The notes under the pieces were generated by a model, which was not told the DNA's origin, made no database searches, and worked only from the letters and a program-made list of their open reading frames with translations. Both the position numbers and the translations under genes were made by a program. A stretch of 64,000 bases of DNA from an uncultured Lachnospiraceae bacterium (lineage in GTDB: Bacteria > Bacillota > Clostridia > Lachnospirales > Lachnospiraceae): assembly GCA_949948735.1 (NCBI GenBank), contig CATLGV010000016.1, positions 1 through 64,000 of the forward strand, written 5' to 3'. The first letter of the stretch is position 1. Every line of letters starts with the position of its first letter. Below, piece after piece: positions 52,313 through 61,265 of the stretch.

Positions 52313-53722
52313 TTGATAAGGGATAATCAGAAATATTTTAACAGGCTGCTGGTATTGCTGGATGCGCTTGTTACAGGAGCGTCCTATTGGCTTGCGTGGT
52401 TCTTATGGCTGAGCGGTTCTGTTAAGGAGACACAGCCGGGGATTGGTATCTTACCTGCGGGGTTGTACTTTTCGGCACTGATCGCCATTATTCCGGCCTA
52501 TTTGATTTTATACAATGCGTGCGACATGTATTCGTCCAAGCGTACCGCGAAGACGACATACGAGGTTTTCAATATTATAAAGGCCAATACGACGGGCCTT
52601 CTGGCAATCATGGTGGTTCTGTTTGCAGTGAACATACCGGATTTTTCCCGTGGTATGGTCGGCGTATTTTATATCGTTAATATCGCGGCGGAGTCCATGA
52701 TGCGCAAATCCGTTCGCGGAGCCCTGCGCTATTTCAGGAAAAAGGGCTACAACATTAAGCATATACTGCTTGTCGGTTATTCGCGCGCCGCGGAGGAGTA
52801 TATCGGTAAGATTACGGCAAACCCCGAGTGGGGGTATGTGGTGTGCGGCATCCTTGACGACAGAGTCCCGATCGGGGCGGTGTATAAGGGCGTCGAGGTC
52901 GTGGGTGAGACGGACAGCCTGCAGACAATTCTGACAGAGAATCAGCTTGATGAGATCGGGATCACGCTTGCGCTGGAGGATTACGACCGTCTGGAGGCGA
53001 TTGTGAATACCTGTGAGAAATCGGGCGTTCACACCAAATTCATACCGGATTATAACAGCGTAATCCCGAGCCATCCGTATCTGGAGGACTGGGGGGGGCT
53101 TGCGGTCGTCAATATAAGGCGCGTACCGCTGGCCAATACGACGAATATGTTGATGAAGCGCGTCGTCGATATTTTTGGCGCGGTGGTGGCAATTCTTCTT
53201 TTCTCGCCGGTTATGCTGGCAGCGGCCGTCGGCGTAAAGGCGACAAGCAAGGGGCCGCTTATTTTTAAGCAGGAGCGCGTGGGGCTGCATAACAAGCCCT
53301 TCAAAATGTACAAATTCCGCAGTATGGAGGTACAGGACGACGCCGATGAGAAAAAGGGATGGACAAAGAAAAACGACCCCCGGGTTACCAAAATCGGGAG
53401 AATATTAAGAAAAACAAGCATTGACGAGCTTCCGCAGTTTTTCAATGTTTTGAAGGGCGATATGAGTCTGATTGGCCCGCGTCCGGAAAGACCTCTCTTT
53501 GTTGAAAAATTCAAAGAGGAAATACCAAGGTATATGATAAAGCATCAGGTGCGCCCGGGAATCACGGGATGGGCGCAGGTCAGCGGATACAGGGGGGACA
53601 CCTCCATCCGCAAAAGGATAGAATATGACCTGTACTATATTGAGAACTGGTCAATGGCCTTTGACTTCAAAATTCTGTTCCTGACCTTTTTTAAAGGCTT
53701 TATCAACAGAAATGCCTATTGA
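52313..53722 (+). CDS. Polyprenyl-phosphate glycosyl-1-phosphate transferase, second copy
   Basis: 469 aa from a TTG start at 52313 eight bases after GGGTGA. Four to five membrane helices occupy residues 10-130, then a Rossmann-like CoA-binding region (HILLVGYSRAAEEYIGK). The C-terminal sugar transferase domain is complete: [80 protein letters not shown] and VRPGITGWAQVSGYRGDT. It transfers a sugar phosphate to undecaprenyl phosphate to start a chain. It differs from the one at 18404 in the last block, so the two may use different sugars. An LCP gene follows, linking initiation with final attachment. Confidence 0.9.
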   Translation: MIRDNQKYFNRLLVLLDALVTGASYWLAWFLWLSGSVKETQPGIGILPAGLYFSALIAIIPAYLILYNACDMYSSKRTAKTTYEVFNIIKANTTGLLAIMVVLFAVNIPDFSRGMVGVFYIVNIAAESMMRKSVRGALRYFRKKGYNIKHILLVGYSRAAEEYIGKITANPEWGYVVCGILDDRVPIGAVYKGVEVVGETDSLQTILTENQLDEIGITLALEDYDRLEAIVNTCEKSGVHTKFIPDYNSVIPSHPYLEDWGGLAVVNIRRVPLANTTNMLMKRVVDIFGAVVAILLFSPVMLAAAVGVKATSKGPLIFKQERVGLHNKPFKMYKFRSMEVQDDADEKKGWTKKNDPRVTKIGRILRKTSIDELPQFFNVLKGDMSLIGPRPERPLFVEKFKEEIPRYMIKHQVRPGITGWAQVSGYRGDTSIRKRIEYDLYYIENWSMAFDFKILFLTFFKGFINRNAY

Positions 53723-53739
53723 TGATGGGAGAAAAGGAA

Positions 53740-55266
53740 ATGAAGGATAATAATCAGGAAAACTCAAATGTTAGAAGAAATTCTGCAAGTCGGGAGCCTG
53801 TAAGACGCGACGGAAGAAGGGTGGCAGGAAACGGGGGAGCCCAGCAAAGGCCGTCTGCAGGACGCCAGCCACAGCAGGCGGGGCAGCAGGGAAGAAGTGC
53901 AGCCGGCGCAAGACCGGCAGGAGCGGCGCAGGGCAGACCGCGCGCGGGCGCGGGAGAGCAGCCGTATTCGTCAGAACAGCCAAGGCGGCAGGCACAGCCG
54001 GGGCAGCCAAGACGCCCGCAGCAGTCACGACAGTCTTCACAGACAGGCGCGGGACAGCGCCAGAGGCCGCAGGCGGCGGCAGGCGGCGCAAGGAAAAAGG
54101 CGGCTTCCGCAAAAGGGGCCGGGAACAGAAAGAAAAATGCGAGAAATCTTACGTCCAAACAGGCGGCGCGCAAAAAACGCAACAAGATTGTCCTGTTTAT
54201 CTCCGAGATCTTCGTGCTGCTGATACTGCTGGTGGTTTTCTGGGGTTTCCAGAAGGCGAGCAAGATTAAGGTCATTACGATTGACGACGAGGACGTGCAA
54301 ATCAGCGAGGAGGTCAAAAAGGCGCAGGAGGAAGAGACCAGCACCATGAACCAATACCGCAATATTGCCCTGTTCGGCGTAGACTCCCGTACGAAGCGGC
54401 TTACCGACAATACGCTGAGCGACGTTATGATGATCGCTTCCATCAATCTTGAAACGAAGGAGGTGCGGCTGGTATCCGTTTACCGTGATACCTGGCTGAA
54501 TCTGGGCACCGATAAATATAATAAAGCCAATGCTGCTTACAGCAAGGGAGGGCCGCAGCAGGCGCTCAGTATGCTGAATATGAATCTGGATATGAACATT
54601 ACGGATTTTGTGACGGTGGGCTTCGAAGGACTGGTCAAGGTCATCAATGCTGTCGGCGGGATTGAGATTGACGTCAAGGAGAACGAGATTGCGCATCTCA
54701 ACAGCTATCAGATCAGCATGTGCGGAAAGCCGGACGGAACGCTCAACGCCAAGGGAGAACAGAACTTTGTCCCGGATCCGAACAATCCGCTATATCAGTA
54801 TTACAAACCGGTAGAGCATGCCGGCGTCCAGACGCTCAACGGCCTTCAGGCGACGGCATACTGCCGTATCCGTTATGTCGGGGACGATTTCCAGCGTACC
54901 CAGCGGCAGCGGACCGTGCTTGAGAAGACAGCCAGAAAGGCGATGACCTTAAACCCCGCGACGCTCAACGAGATTGCGGACGCGGTCTTCCCGGAGATTG
55001 CGACCTCCCTCGAGCTGTCAGAGATTTTATCGCTGCTTGCGGATATTGGCAACTACGAGATTGGGCCTCAGACGGGCTTCCCGTTTGACGAGATGCGCGA
55101 TACCGGACGGGTCGGTAAGGCGGCCGTTGTCATTCCGGTGGATTTGGAGAAAAATGTAATTGAGTTGCATCGCTTCCTGTTTGACGAGGAGTGGAGTCCG
55201 TCTGAGACGGTAAAGAAGTGCAGCCAGAAGATTGCTGCCGATACGGGCGTCAGCGCAAATTCATAA
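53740..55266 (+). CDS. LytR-CpsA-Psr (LCP) family glycopolymer ligase
   Basis: 508 aa from ATG 53740, eight bases after GGGAGA; ATGs at 53722 and 53725 lack a site. Residues 1-147 are a low-complexity cytoplasmic tail very rich in R, Q, G, A and P, followed by one membrane helix (149-170). The LCP domain starts near 208: NIALFGVDSR, LSDVMMIASINLETKEVRLVSVYRDTWL (arginine and aspartate contacts) and KYNKANAAYSKGGPQQALSMLN, and continues with YCRIRYVGDDFQRTQRQRTVL near 380. LCP enzymes move wall glycopolymers from undecaprenyl diphosphate to peptidoglycan outside the cell. The long basic tail is unusual and may contact the membrane or nucleic acid. Confidence 0.92.
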   Translation: MKDNNQENSNVRRNSASREPVRRDGRRVAGNGGAQQRPSAGRQPQQAGQQGRSAAGARPAGAAQGRPRAGAGEQPYSSEQPRRQAQPGQPRRPQQSRQSSQTGAGQRQRPQAAAGGARKKAASAKGAGNRKKNARNLTSKQAARKKRNKIVLFISEIFVLLILLVVFWGFQKASKIKVITIDDEDVQISEEVKKAQEEETSTMNQYRNIALFGVDSRTKRLTDNTLSDVMMIASINLETKEVRLVSVYRDTWLNLGTDKYNKANAAYSKGGPQQALSMLNMNLDMNITDFVTVGFEGLVKVINAVGGIEIDVKENEIAHLNSYQISMCGKPDGTLNAKGEQNFVPDPNNPLYQYYKPVEHAGVQTLNGLQATAYCRIRYVGDDFQRTQRQRTVLEKTARKAMTLNPATLNEIADAVFPEIATSLELSEILSLLADIGNYEIGPQTGFPFDEMRDTGRVGKAAVVIPVDLEKNVIELHRFLFDEEWSPSETVKKCSQKIAADTGVSANS

Positions 55267-55288
55267 CGCAGTACACAAGGAACCAACA

Positions 55289-55313
55289 GGGTCGTGTCAT
55301 AACGGCCCTTTTT
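55289..55313 (+). terminator. Terminator after the LCP gene
   Basis: GGGTCGT (55289-55295) pairs with ACGGCCC (55302-55308) including one G-T pair, followed by TTTTT (55309-55313). It separates the LCP unit from the next GT2 gene. Confidence 0.75.
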
Positions 55314-55341
55314 GCCTAATTTACGATACCGGAGGTTTGTC

Positions 55342-56274
55342 ATGCAGCAGAGCGTAGACGTTATCATATTGACTTACAAGCCGCAAAAGCAGGTATTTCG
55401 TCTGATTGAGGCGCTTGAGAAGCAAACCTGTCCCGTACACAAGCTGATTATTATGAATACGGAGGAAAAGTATTTTAACGCGCTTTTTTACGGTACGGGA
55501 TTTATAGAGAAATACAAGAATATTGAGGTACATCATGTTTCGGAGCGCGAGTTTGACCATGCGGGTACCCGGACAAAAGCGGCCGGATATTCCGGGGCGG
55601 ATATTCTGGTATTTATGACGCAGGACGCCCTGCCGGCGGACGAGACGCTGATTGAGGCGCTTGTGGCTGCGCTTTTGCAGGAGCAGAAGGTGGCTGCAGC
55701 CTACGCAAGACAGCTTCCCTATCCCGACTGCAGGGAGACGGAGCGCTTTACACGGGGCTTTAACTATCCCGCAGAGCCGATGATGAAGTCCTATGCGGAC
55801 ATTGACCGGATGGGGATTAAGACCTTTATGTGCTCGAATGTGTGCGCGGCCTATGACCGGGCGGTCTTTGACGCGCTGGGTGGATTTGTAAAGAGGGCTG
55901 TCTTCAACGAAGATATGCTTTACGCCGCTAAGGCGGTAAAGGCCGGCTTCCGGATTGCCTATGCCGCGCAGGCGCGCGTGTTTCATTCGCATAATTATAC
56001 CTGTATGCAGCAGTTTCGGCGGAATTTTGACCTGGGCGTGTCGCAGGCGGAGCATCCGGAGGTTTTTGCGGAGGTGTCTTCGGAAAGCGAGGGCATACGG
56101 CTGGTCAGGGATACCGCGAGGCATTTGCGCAAAACCGGAAATACGGGGCAGATACCTTATCTGATTGTATCCAGCGCTTGTAAATATATGGGATATTTAC
56201 TTGGAACGCACTATAAACGCCTTCCGTATGGTATAATAAAATGGTGCAGCTCCAGTAAGGGATATTGGGCATAG
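55342..56274 (+). CDS. GT2 glycosyltransferase (rhamnosyltransferase-like)
   Basis: 310 aa from ATG 55342 after GGAGG; a longer frame begins inside the terminator. GT2 blocks are DVIILTYKPQKQVFRLIEAL, HVSEREFDHAGTR, ILVFMTQDALPAD (acidic motif), GFVKRAVFNEDMLYAAKAVKAGFRI and ARVFHSHNYTCMQQFRRNFDLG. The EREFDHAGTR and TQDALP signatures are typical of rhamnosyltransferases of the RfbF/RgpF-like kind. Supply of dTDP-rhamnose from rmlABC fits. It ends 36 bp before glmS, with a likely glmS promoter inside its last 45 bases. Confidence 0.82.
   Translation: MQQSVDVIILTYKPQKQVFRLIEALEKQTCPVHKLIIMNTEEKYFNALFYGTGFIEKYKNIEVHHVSEREFDHAGTRTKAAGYSGADILVFMTQDALPADETLIEALVAALLQEQKVAAAYARQLPYPDCRETERFTRGFNYPAEPMMKSYADIDRMGIKTFMCSNVCAAYDRAVFDALGGFVKRAVFNEDMLYAAKAVKAGFRIAYAAQARVFHSHNYTCMQQFRRNFDLGVSQAEHPEVFAEVSSESEGIRLVRDTARHLRKTGNTGQIPYLIVSSACKYMGYLLGTHYKRLPYGIIKWCSSSKGYWA
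56229..56237 (+). promoter_or_regulatory. Extended -10 promoter for glmS
   Basis: TGG followed directly by TATAAT (56232-56237) forms an extended -10 element with no good -35 box. It lies inside the end of the preceding gene and would start transcription near 56244, about 67 bases before glmS. Confidence 0.5.
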
Positions 56275-56310
56275 AATTTTATCAAAGAGGAGAAAGGAGC
56301 CGTTTAAAAT

Positions 56311-58137
56311 ATGTGTGGAATAGTGGGTTATATCGGGACGCATGCCGCAGCCCCCGTGATTTTGGAGGGGCTTGCGAAGCTGGAGTACAGAGGATATGAT
56401 TCGGCGGGAATGGCGGTTTTCGACGGGGAAAGAATACAGATTACAAAATCAGTCGGCCGGCTGAAGGTGCTTGAGGAGCTGACGCATGACGGAGCGACCA
56501 TGCCCGGAACCGTCGGCATCGGGCATACGCGATGGGCTACGCACGGTGCGCCCAGCAATGAGAATTCACACCCGCATTTTAACGCGGAGGAGACGATTGC
56601 CGTTGTGCACAACGGCATTATTGAGAACTATCTGCCGCTCAAGGAAAAGCTGCTTTCAAAGGGCTATCAGTTTGTGTCCGAGACGGATACAGAGGTGCTT
56701 GCGCATTTGATTGATTACTATTATAAAGGGAATCCGTTAGAGGCCATCACCAAGGTTATGCACCGGGTACAGGGCTCCTATGCGCTTGGAATCATCTTTG
56801 CGGAGCACCCGGACGAGATTTTTGCGGTGCGCAAGGACAGTCCGCTGATTGTCGGGCAGAATGAGAACGGCTGCTTTATTGCCTCGGATGTGCCTGCGAT
56901 ACTCAAATACACCAGAAAGGTTTACTTTATAGAGAATCAGGAGGTCGTGCGCCTGCGCGCGGATCATATGCATTTCTATACGGTGGACGAGGAGGAGCTT
57001 ACCAAGGAGCCGGTGACGATTGAGTGGGATTCTGACGCGGCGGAAAAGGGCGGATATGAGCATTTCATGCTTAAGGAAATGTACGAGCAGCCCAAGACCG
57101 TGACGGATACGCTGATGCCGCGGCTAAAGGACGGGGACATCGTGATCGAAGAGCTTGGTATGAGCGATGCCGAAATCCAGAGCATCCGCAAGATTTATAT
57201 TGTGGCGTGCGGCTCCGCATACCATACGGGCGTGACCGCCAAATATGTCATCGAGGGGATTGCCAGAATCCCGGTGGAGGTGGACGTCGCGAGCGAATTC
57301 CGGTACCGGGATCCTATTCTGGAGGAGGGGACGATGGTCGTCGTGATCAGCCAGTCCGGCGAGACGGCGGATACCCTGGCGGCGCTTCGGGAATCGCAGA
57401 AGCGCGGACATAAGGTGCTTGGAATCGTGAACGTGGTGGGCAGCTCCATTGCGCGTGAGGCGGATAACGTCATGTATACATGGGCGGGGCCGGAGATCGC
57501 GGTGGCGACCACAAAGGCGTACAGCGCGCAGCTGATTGCGCTTTATCTGCTGGCAATGAAGTTTGCGAAGGTGCGCGGTATGCTGGAGGAGGATACATTT
57601 GGGTGTATGCTGGAGGATTTGAGACGGCTTCCGGAGCAAATCGAGATGCTGCTGTCCAACAAAAAGAAAATACAGAAGTTTGCAAACCGCTATGTTGCGG
57701 CCAAGGACGTGTTCTTTATCGGAAGAGGCATCGATTACGCGATATCCATGGAGGGCTCCCTGAAGCTCAAGGAAATCTCCTACATTCATTCGGAGGCGTA
57801 TGCGGCGGGCGAGCTCAAGCACGGCACCATATCCCTGATTGAGGAGGGGACGCTGGTTGCCGCCGTTGCGACGCAGGATAGGCTTTTTCAGAAGACGCTC
57901 AGCAATATGGTGGAGGTAAAAGCAAGAGGCGCCTTTGTGCTTGCCGTGACGAATGAAGGCAACACCGATATTGAAAAGGCGGCGGACTATGTGATTTATA
58001 TTCCAAGGACGAATCCGTATTTTGCGAATTCGCTGGCGATTATCCCGCTGCAGCTGTTCGGGTATTATGTGGCTGTCGGAAAGGGCTGCGACGTGGATAA
58101 ACCGAGGAATCTCGCAAAATCCGTTACGGTGGAATAA
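56311..58137 (+). CDS. glmS: Glutamine--fructose-6-phosphate aminotransferase (isomerising)
   Basis: 608 aa, AAGGAG before the ATG. The glutaminase domain begins with Cys2 (MCGIVGYIGTHAA) and has KLEYRGYDSAGMAV, IGHTRWATHGAPSNENSHPH and a VVHNGIIENY block. Two SIS sugar-isomerase domains follow: ACGSAYHTGVTAKYVIE, ISQSGETADTLAALRESQ, RGIDYAISMEGSLKLKEISYIHSEAYAAGELKHG, and it ends KPRNLAKSVTVE. It makes glucosamine-6-phosphate from fructose-6-phosphate and glutamine, the entry to UDP-GlcNAc for peptidoglycan and glycans. The 36-base gap upstream is too short for a glmS ribozyme, so that control seems absent here. Confidence 0.97.
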   Translation: MCGIVGYIGTHAAAPVILEGLAKLEYRGYDSAGMAVFDGERIQITKSVGRLKVLEELTHDGATMPGTVGIGHTRWATHGAPSNENSHPHFNAEETIAVVHNGIIENYLPLKEKLLSKGYQFVSETDTEVLAHLIDYYYKGNPLEAITKVMHRVQGSYALGIIFAEHPDEIFAVRKDSPLIVGQNENGCFIASDVPAILKYTRKVYFIENQEVVRLRADHMHFYTVDEEELTKEPVTIEWDSDAAEKGGYEHFMLKEMYEQPKTVTDTLMPRLKDGDIVIEELGMSDAEIQSIRKIYIVACGSAYHTGVTAKYVIEGIARIPVEVDVASEFRYRDPILEEGTMVVVISQSGETADTLAALRESQKRGHKVLGIVNVVGSSIAREADNVMYTWAGPEIAVATTKAYSAQLIALYLLAMKFAKVRGMLEEDTFGCMLEDLRRLPEQIEMLLSNKKKIQKFANRYVAAKDVFFIGRGIDYAISMEGSLKLKEISYIHSEAYAAGELKHGTISLIEEGTLVAAVATQDRLFQKTLSNMVEVKARGAFVLAVTNEGNTDIEKAADYVIYIPRTNPYFANSLAIIPLQLFGYYVAVGKGCDVDKPRNLAKSVTVE

Positions 58138-58175
58138 AGCGTATTGTTTGTTTGAAGAAGCAAGGAGAGAAACGG

Positions 58176-59618
58176 ATGAATAACAATACAAATAACAGGA
58201 GTAATCCGAATAACCGCAGAAAAAGGTCCTCCGTGGCGATGACGGTGGCGGCGATTCTGGGCTGTATCATTATATCGTCGGGATATGCGGCGGCAGGCGT
58301 GTTTGCCTGTCGGTATGTGTTAAGTCACAGGGACGCGTTTACGGAGACGTTTGCCTTTCTGCCGGAGGCTTCCGGGGAGTCTGCGGATGAGGCGCGGGGA
58401 GAATCGGCGCAGTCCCGCGCGGCGAGGAAAAGAGAAGAGGGCGCCAGGGGCGCGCAGGCAGGGGACGAGTCGGCGGCAGAGACCGAGACTGGGCAGGAGT
58501 CGGCAAAGATGATGCCCGGGCAGGACGCGCAGACGCAGGAGCCTGCGGATGAGGCTTCCCCGGACGTTCCCGCACCCAGTGTGGACAATGTACAGACCGT
58601 GCAGCAGGCCGATACCGTGACGGCGGTGGTCTGTGACGTGACGGAGGTCGTCAAGGCTGCCATGCCCTGTGTGGTCGCGATTACAAACGAATACACGGCG
58701 TATGATTACTGGTATGACCGGATGGTGGACGAGGAGGCGAACGGCTCCGGCATTATTGTCGGGCAAAACGACGAGGAGCTGCTGATTGTCACGAATTATC
58801 ATGTTGTGGAGGACTGTAACGACTTGTATGTCCAGTTTATCGATGACAGTGAGATTCAGGCGTATGTCAAGGGCGCCGCGCCGGACAATGACCTTGCGAT
58901 TGTCAGCGTATTTATCGAGGACATCGGCAGAGATACGCTGGACGCCATTGCGATAGCGGTTCTGGGCGATTCCGACGCGCTTCAGGTGGGCGAGCCGGCG
59001 ATTGCCATCGGCAATTCTCTTGGCTATGGACAGTCCGTGACCACCGGCGTGATCAGCGCCCTCAACAGGGATGTTTTTGCCGACGACCCGGATATCAATC
59101 AGGGGTACCTGATACAGACGGATGCGGCCATCAACCCCGGAAATTCCGGCGGTGCGCTGCTGAATATCCGCGGAGAGGTAATCGGCATCAATTCCAGCAA
59201 GATTGCGGATTATGTGATTGAGGGGATGGGCTATGCGATACCGGTTGCGACGGCGAAGCCGATTATCGAGGAGCTGATCGCACAGGAGACGCGGCGCAAG
59301 GCAGCCGCGGACGAGCGCGCGTTTCTGGGCATATCCGGAAATGACGTCTCGGCAGACGCCGTCAACAGCTATAATATGCCGCAGGGAGTGTATGTTGCAC
59401 GCGTTATCAAGGGCAGCGCGGCGGAGAACGCAGGCATATTGAAGGGCGATATTATCACGGAGATAGACGGTGAGGAGATTACCGCGATGACACAGCTGCA
59501 GAGCATTCTGGAATACTATACCGCAGGGACACAGGCGGAGGTGGTTGTTATGCGGCAGGAAAAGGGAGAATACATAGAAATAACGCTTGATGTGGTATTG
59601 CAGCATAACGACAAATAA
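58176..59618 (+). CDS. HtrA/DegP-family membrane-anchored serine protease with PDZ domain
   Basis: 480 aa from ATG 58176 with AAGGAG upstream. An Asn/Arg-rich start precedes an anchor helix (20-45), then an acidic Ala/Glu linker to about 140. The trypsin-like domain has the triad: His209 in VTNYHVV, Asp239 in DNDLAIV and Ser324 in INPGNSGGALLN. A PDZ domain follows from about 385 (YVARVIKGSAAENAGILKGDIITEIDGEEI). HtrA proteases degrade or refold misfolded exported proteins outside the membrane. The next gene, also a protein-quality-control ATPase, starts about 25-40 bp downstream, so both may respond to envelope stress. Regulation is not visible in the sequence. Confidence 0.93.
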   Translation: MNNNTNNRSNPNNRRKRSSVAMTVAAILGCIIISSGYAAAGVFACRYVLSHRDAFTETFAFLPEASGESADEARGESAQSRAARKREEGARGAQAGDESAAETETGQESAKMMPGQDAQTQEPADEASPDVPAPSVDNVQTVQQADTVTAVVCDVTEVVKAAMPCVVAITNEYTAYDYWYDRMVDEEANGSGIIVGQNDEELLIVTNYHVVEDCNDLYVQFIDDSEIQAYVKGAAPDNDLAIVSVFIEDIGRDTLDAIAIAVLGDSDALQVGEPAIAIGNSLGYGQSVTTGVISALNRDVFADDPDINQGYLIQTDAAINPGNSGGALLNIRGEVIGINSSKIADYVIEGMGYAIPVATAKPIIEELIAQETRRKAAADERAFLGISGNDVSADAVNSYNMPQGVYVARVIKGSAAENAGILKGDIITEIDGEEITAMTQLQSILEYYTAGTQAEVVVMRQEKGEYIEITLDVVLQHNDK

Positions 59619-59657
59619 CCGCGCAGATGTGGTTGGAAAGGTATGGTCAGGAATAGA

Positions 59658-61265
59658 ATGGACAACAACGAGGATTTGGAAATGATAGATATTACCGACG
59701 AGGAGGACGATGCGCAGGAAGGCGCATCAAAGACGGAGGGCACAGATACGCCGTCCGCCGCGGTTTCCACGGGGGAGGATGCGGATAAGGACAAAGAGAA
59801 TGAGTACGAGGATGTGTGCTTTATCTGCCGCCGGCCCGAGAGTAAGGCGGGAAGAATGTTTAAGCTGCCGAATCATATCTCCGTTTGTTCGGATTGTATG
59901 CATAAGACGATGGACACTGTCAGCCAATTTGATTATCAGGGAATGCTGAATCATACCATCAATCTGGAGGAGGAGACCGATAAGGACGCTAAGCGGCGTT
60001 TCCCCAATATCAGCTTTGTGAATATTGCGGATCTGCAGGGCGACGGCGGCATTCCCAACCGCCAGAAGCTCAAGCGCAAAAAGCCGAAGGAGAAGAAGCA
60101 GGAGGCGGTGTTTAATATCAACAGCCTGCCTGCGCCGCATAAAATCAAAGGACAGCTTGATGATTTTGTCGTGGGGCAGGAGCACGCCAAAAAGGTCATC
60201 TCGGTGGCGGTGTATAATCACTATAAGCGCGTGACGACCGGGACGATGGATGACATTGAGATCGAGAAGTCCAATATTCTGCTGCTGGGGCCGACCGGCT
60301 GCGGCAAGACCTATATGGTAAAGACGCTGGCGCGGCTTCTGGATGTGCCGCTTGCGATAGCGGACGCGACCTCCCTGACAGAGGCCGGGTATATTGGCGA
60401 CGATATTGAATCGGTGATTTCAAAGCTTCTTGCGGCTGCGGACAATGATGTGGAGAAGGCGGAGCGCGGCATTGTCTTTATCGACGAGATTGACAAGATT
60501 GCGAAAAAGAAAAACACGACCTCCCGCGATGTAAGCGGGGAATCCGTGCAGCAGGGAATGCTCAAGCTTTTAGAGGGCGCGGACGTGGAGGTTCCCGTAG
60601 GCGCCAACAGTAAGAACGCGATGGTGCCGCTGACAACGGTAAATACAAGAAATATTTTATTTATCTGCGGCGGGGCGTTTCCGGATTTGGAGGAGATTAT
60701 CAAGCAGCGGCTTTCCAAGCAGTCCTCCATAGGCTTTAATGCCGAGCTTAAGGACCGGTTTGACAAGGAGCCGAATATCCTTTCCAGGGTAACGGTGGAG
60801 GATATCAAGAAGTTTGGCATGATTCCGGAGTTTATCGGGCGGCTGCCGATTATATGCCCGATGGACGGCCTGACAAAGGAGAGCTATGTCAAGATACTAA
60901 AGGAGCCTAAAAACGCAATTCTCAAACAGTACCAGAAGCTTTTGGAGCTGGATGAGGTAAAGCTGATGTTCGACGACAGCGCACTGGAGGCGATTGCCGG
61001 GAAGGCGATGGAGCGGGAAACAGGCGCCAGAGCGCTGCGCGCTATTATCGAAGAGTTTATGCTGGACATCATGTATGAGATACCAAAGGATGACAATATC
61101 GGGGAAGTGACGATTACCGGGGATTATATCAACGGAACCGGCGGCCCCGTTATCGAGATACGCACGGCGAAGGTGCATCCGAAGGCGCCTGCGGCGATTG
61201 AGGAGCAGCAGACGCAGCAGGCAGCGGCGCCCAAGGCGGAGGAGCATAATTTTTATGAATTTTAA
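59658..61265 (+). CDS. clpX: ClpX-type ATPase with zinc finger, long N-terminal extension
   Basis: About 535 aa from ATG 59658 (after AGGA), or 540 from ATG 59643. It is longer than the usual ClpX of about 420 because of an acidic N-terminus of about 50 residues and a basic linker (KLKRKKPKEKKQ). Numbered from 59643: zinc-finger pairs C59/C62 and C82/C85, Walker A GPTGCGKT (216-223), pore-1 loop EAGYIGDD (canonical GYVG), IVFIDEID, and the IGF ClpP-binding loop (SSIGFNAE). It would unfold tagged proteins and pass them to ClpP. Whether this is the sole clpX or a second paralogue cannot be told here; no clpP or tig gene is adjacent. Confidence 0.85.
   Translation: MDNNEDLEMIDITDEEDDAQEGASKTEGTDTPSAAVSTGEDADKDKENEYEDVCFICRRPESKAGRMFKLPNHISVCSDCMHKTMDTVSQFDYQGMLNHTINLEEETDKDAKRRFPNISFVNIADLQGDGGIPNRQKLKRKKPKEKKQEAVFNINSLPAPHKIKGQLDDFVVGQEHAKKVISVAVYNHYKRVTTGTMDDIEIEKSNILLLGPTGCGKTYMVKTLARLLDVPLAIADATSLTEAGYIGDDIESVISKLLAAADNDVEKAERGIVFIDEIDKIAKKKNTTSRDVSGESVQQGMLKLLEGADVEVPVGANSKNAMVPLTTVNTRNILFICGGAFPDLEEIIKQRLSKQSSIGFNAELKDRFDKEPNILSRVTVEDIKKFGMIPEFIGRLPIICPMDGLTKESYVKILKEPKNAILKQYQKLLELDEVKLMFDDSALEAIAGKAMERETGARALRAIIEEFMLDIMYEIPKDDNIGEVTITGDYINGTGGPVIEIRTAKVHPKAPAAIEEQQTQQAAAPKAEEHNFYEF

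Noticed and set aside
56275-56310. glmS ribozyme upstream of glmS
   Set aside because: The gap to the previous gene is only 36 bases, too short for the ribozyme.
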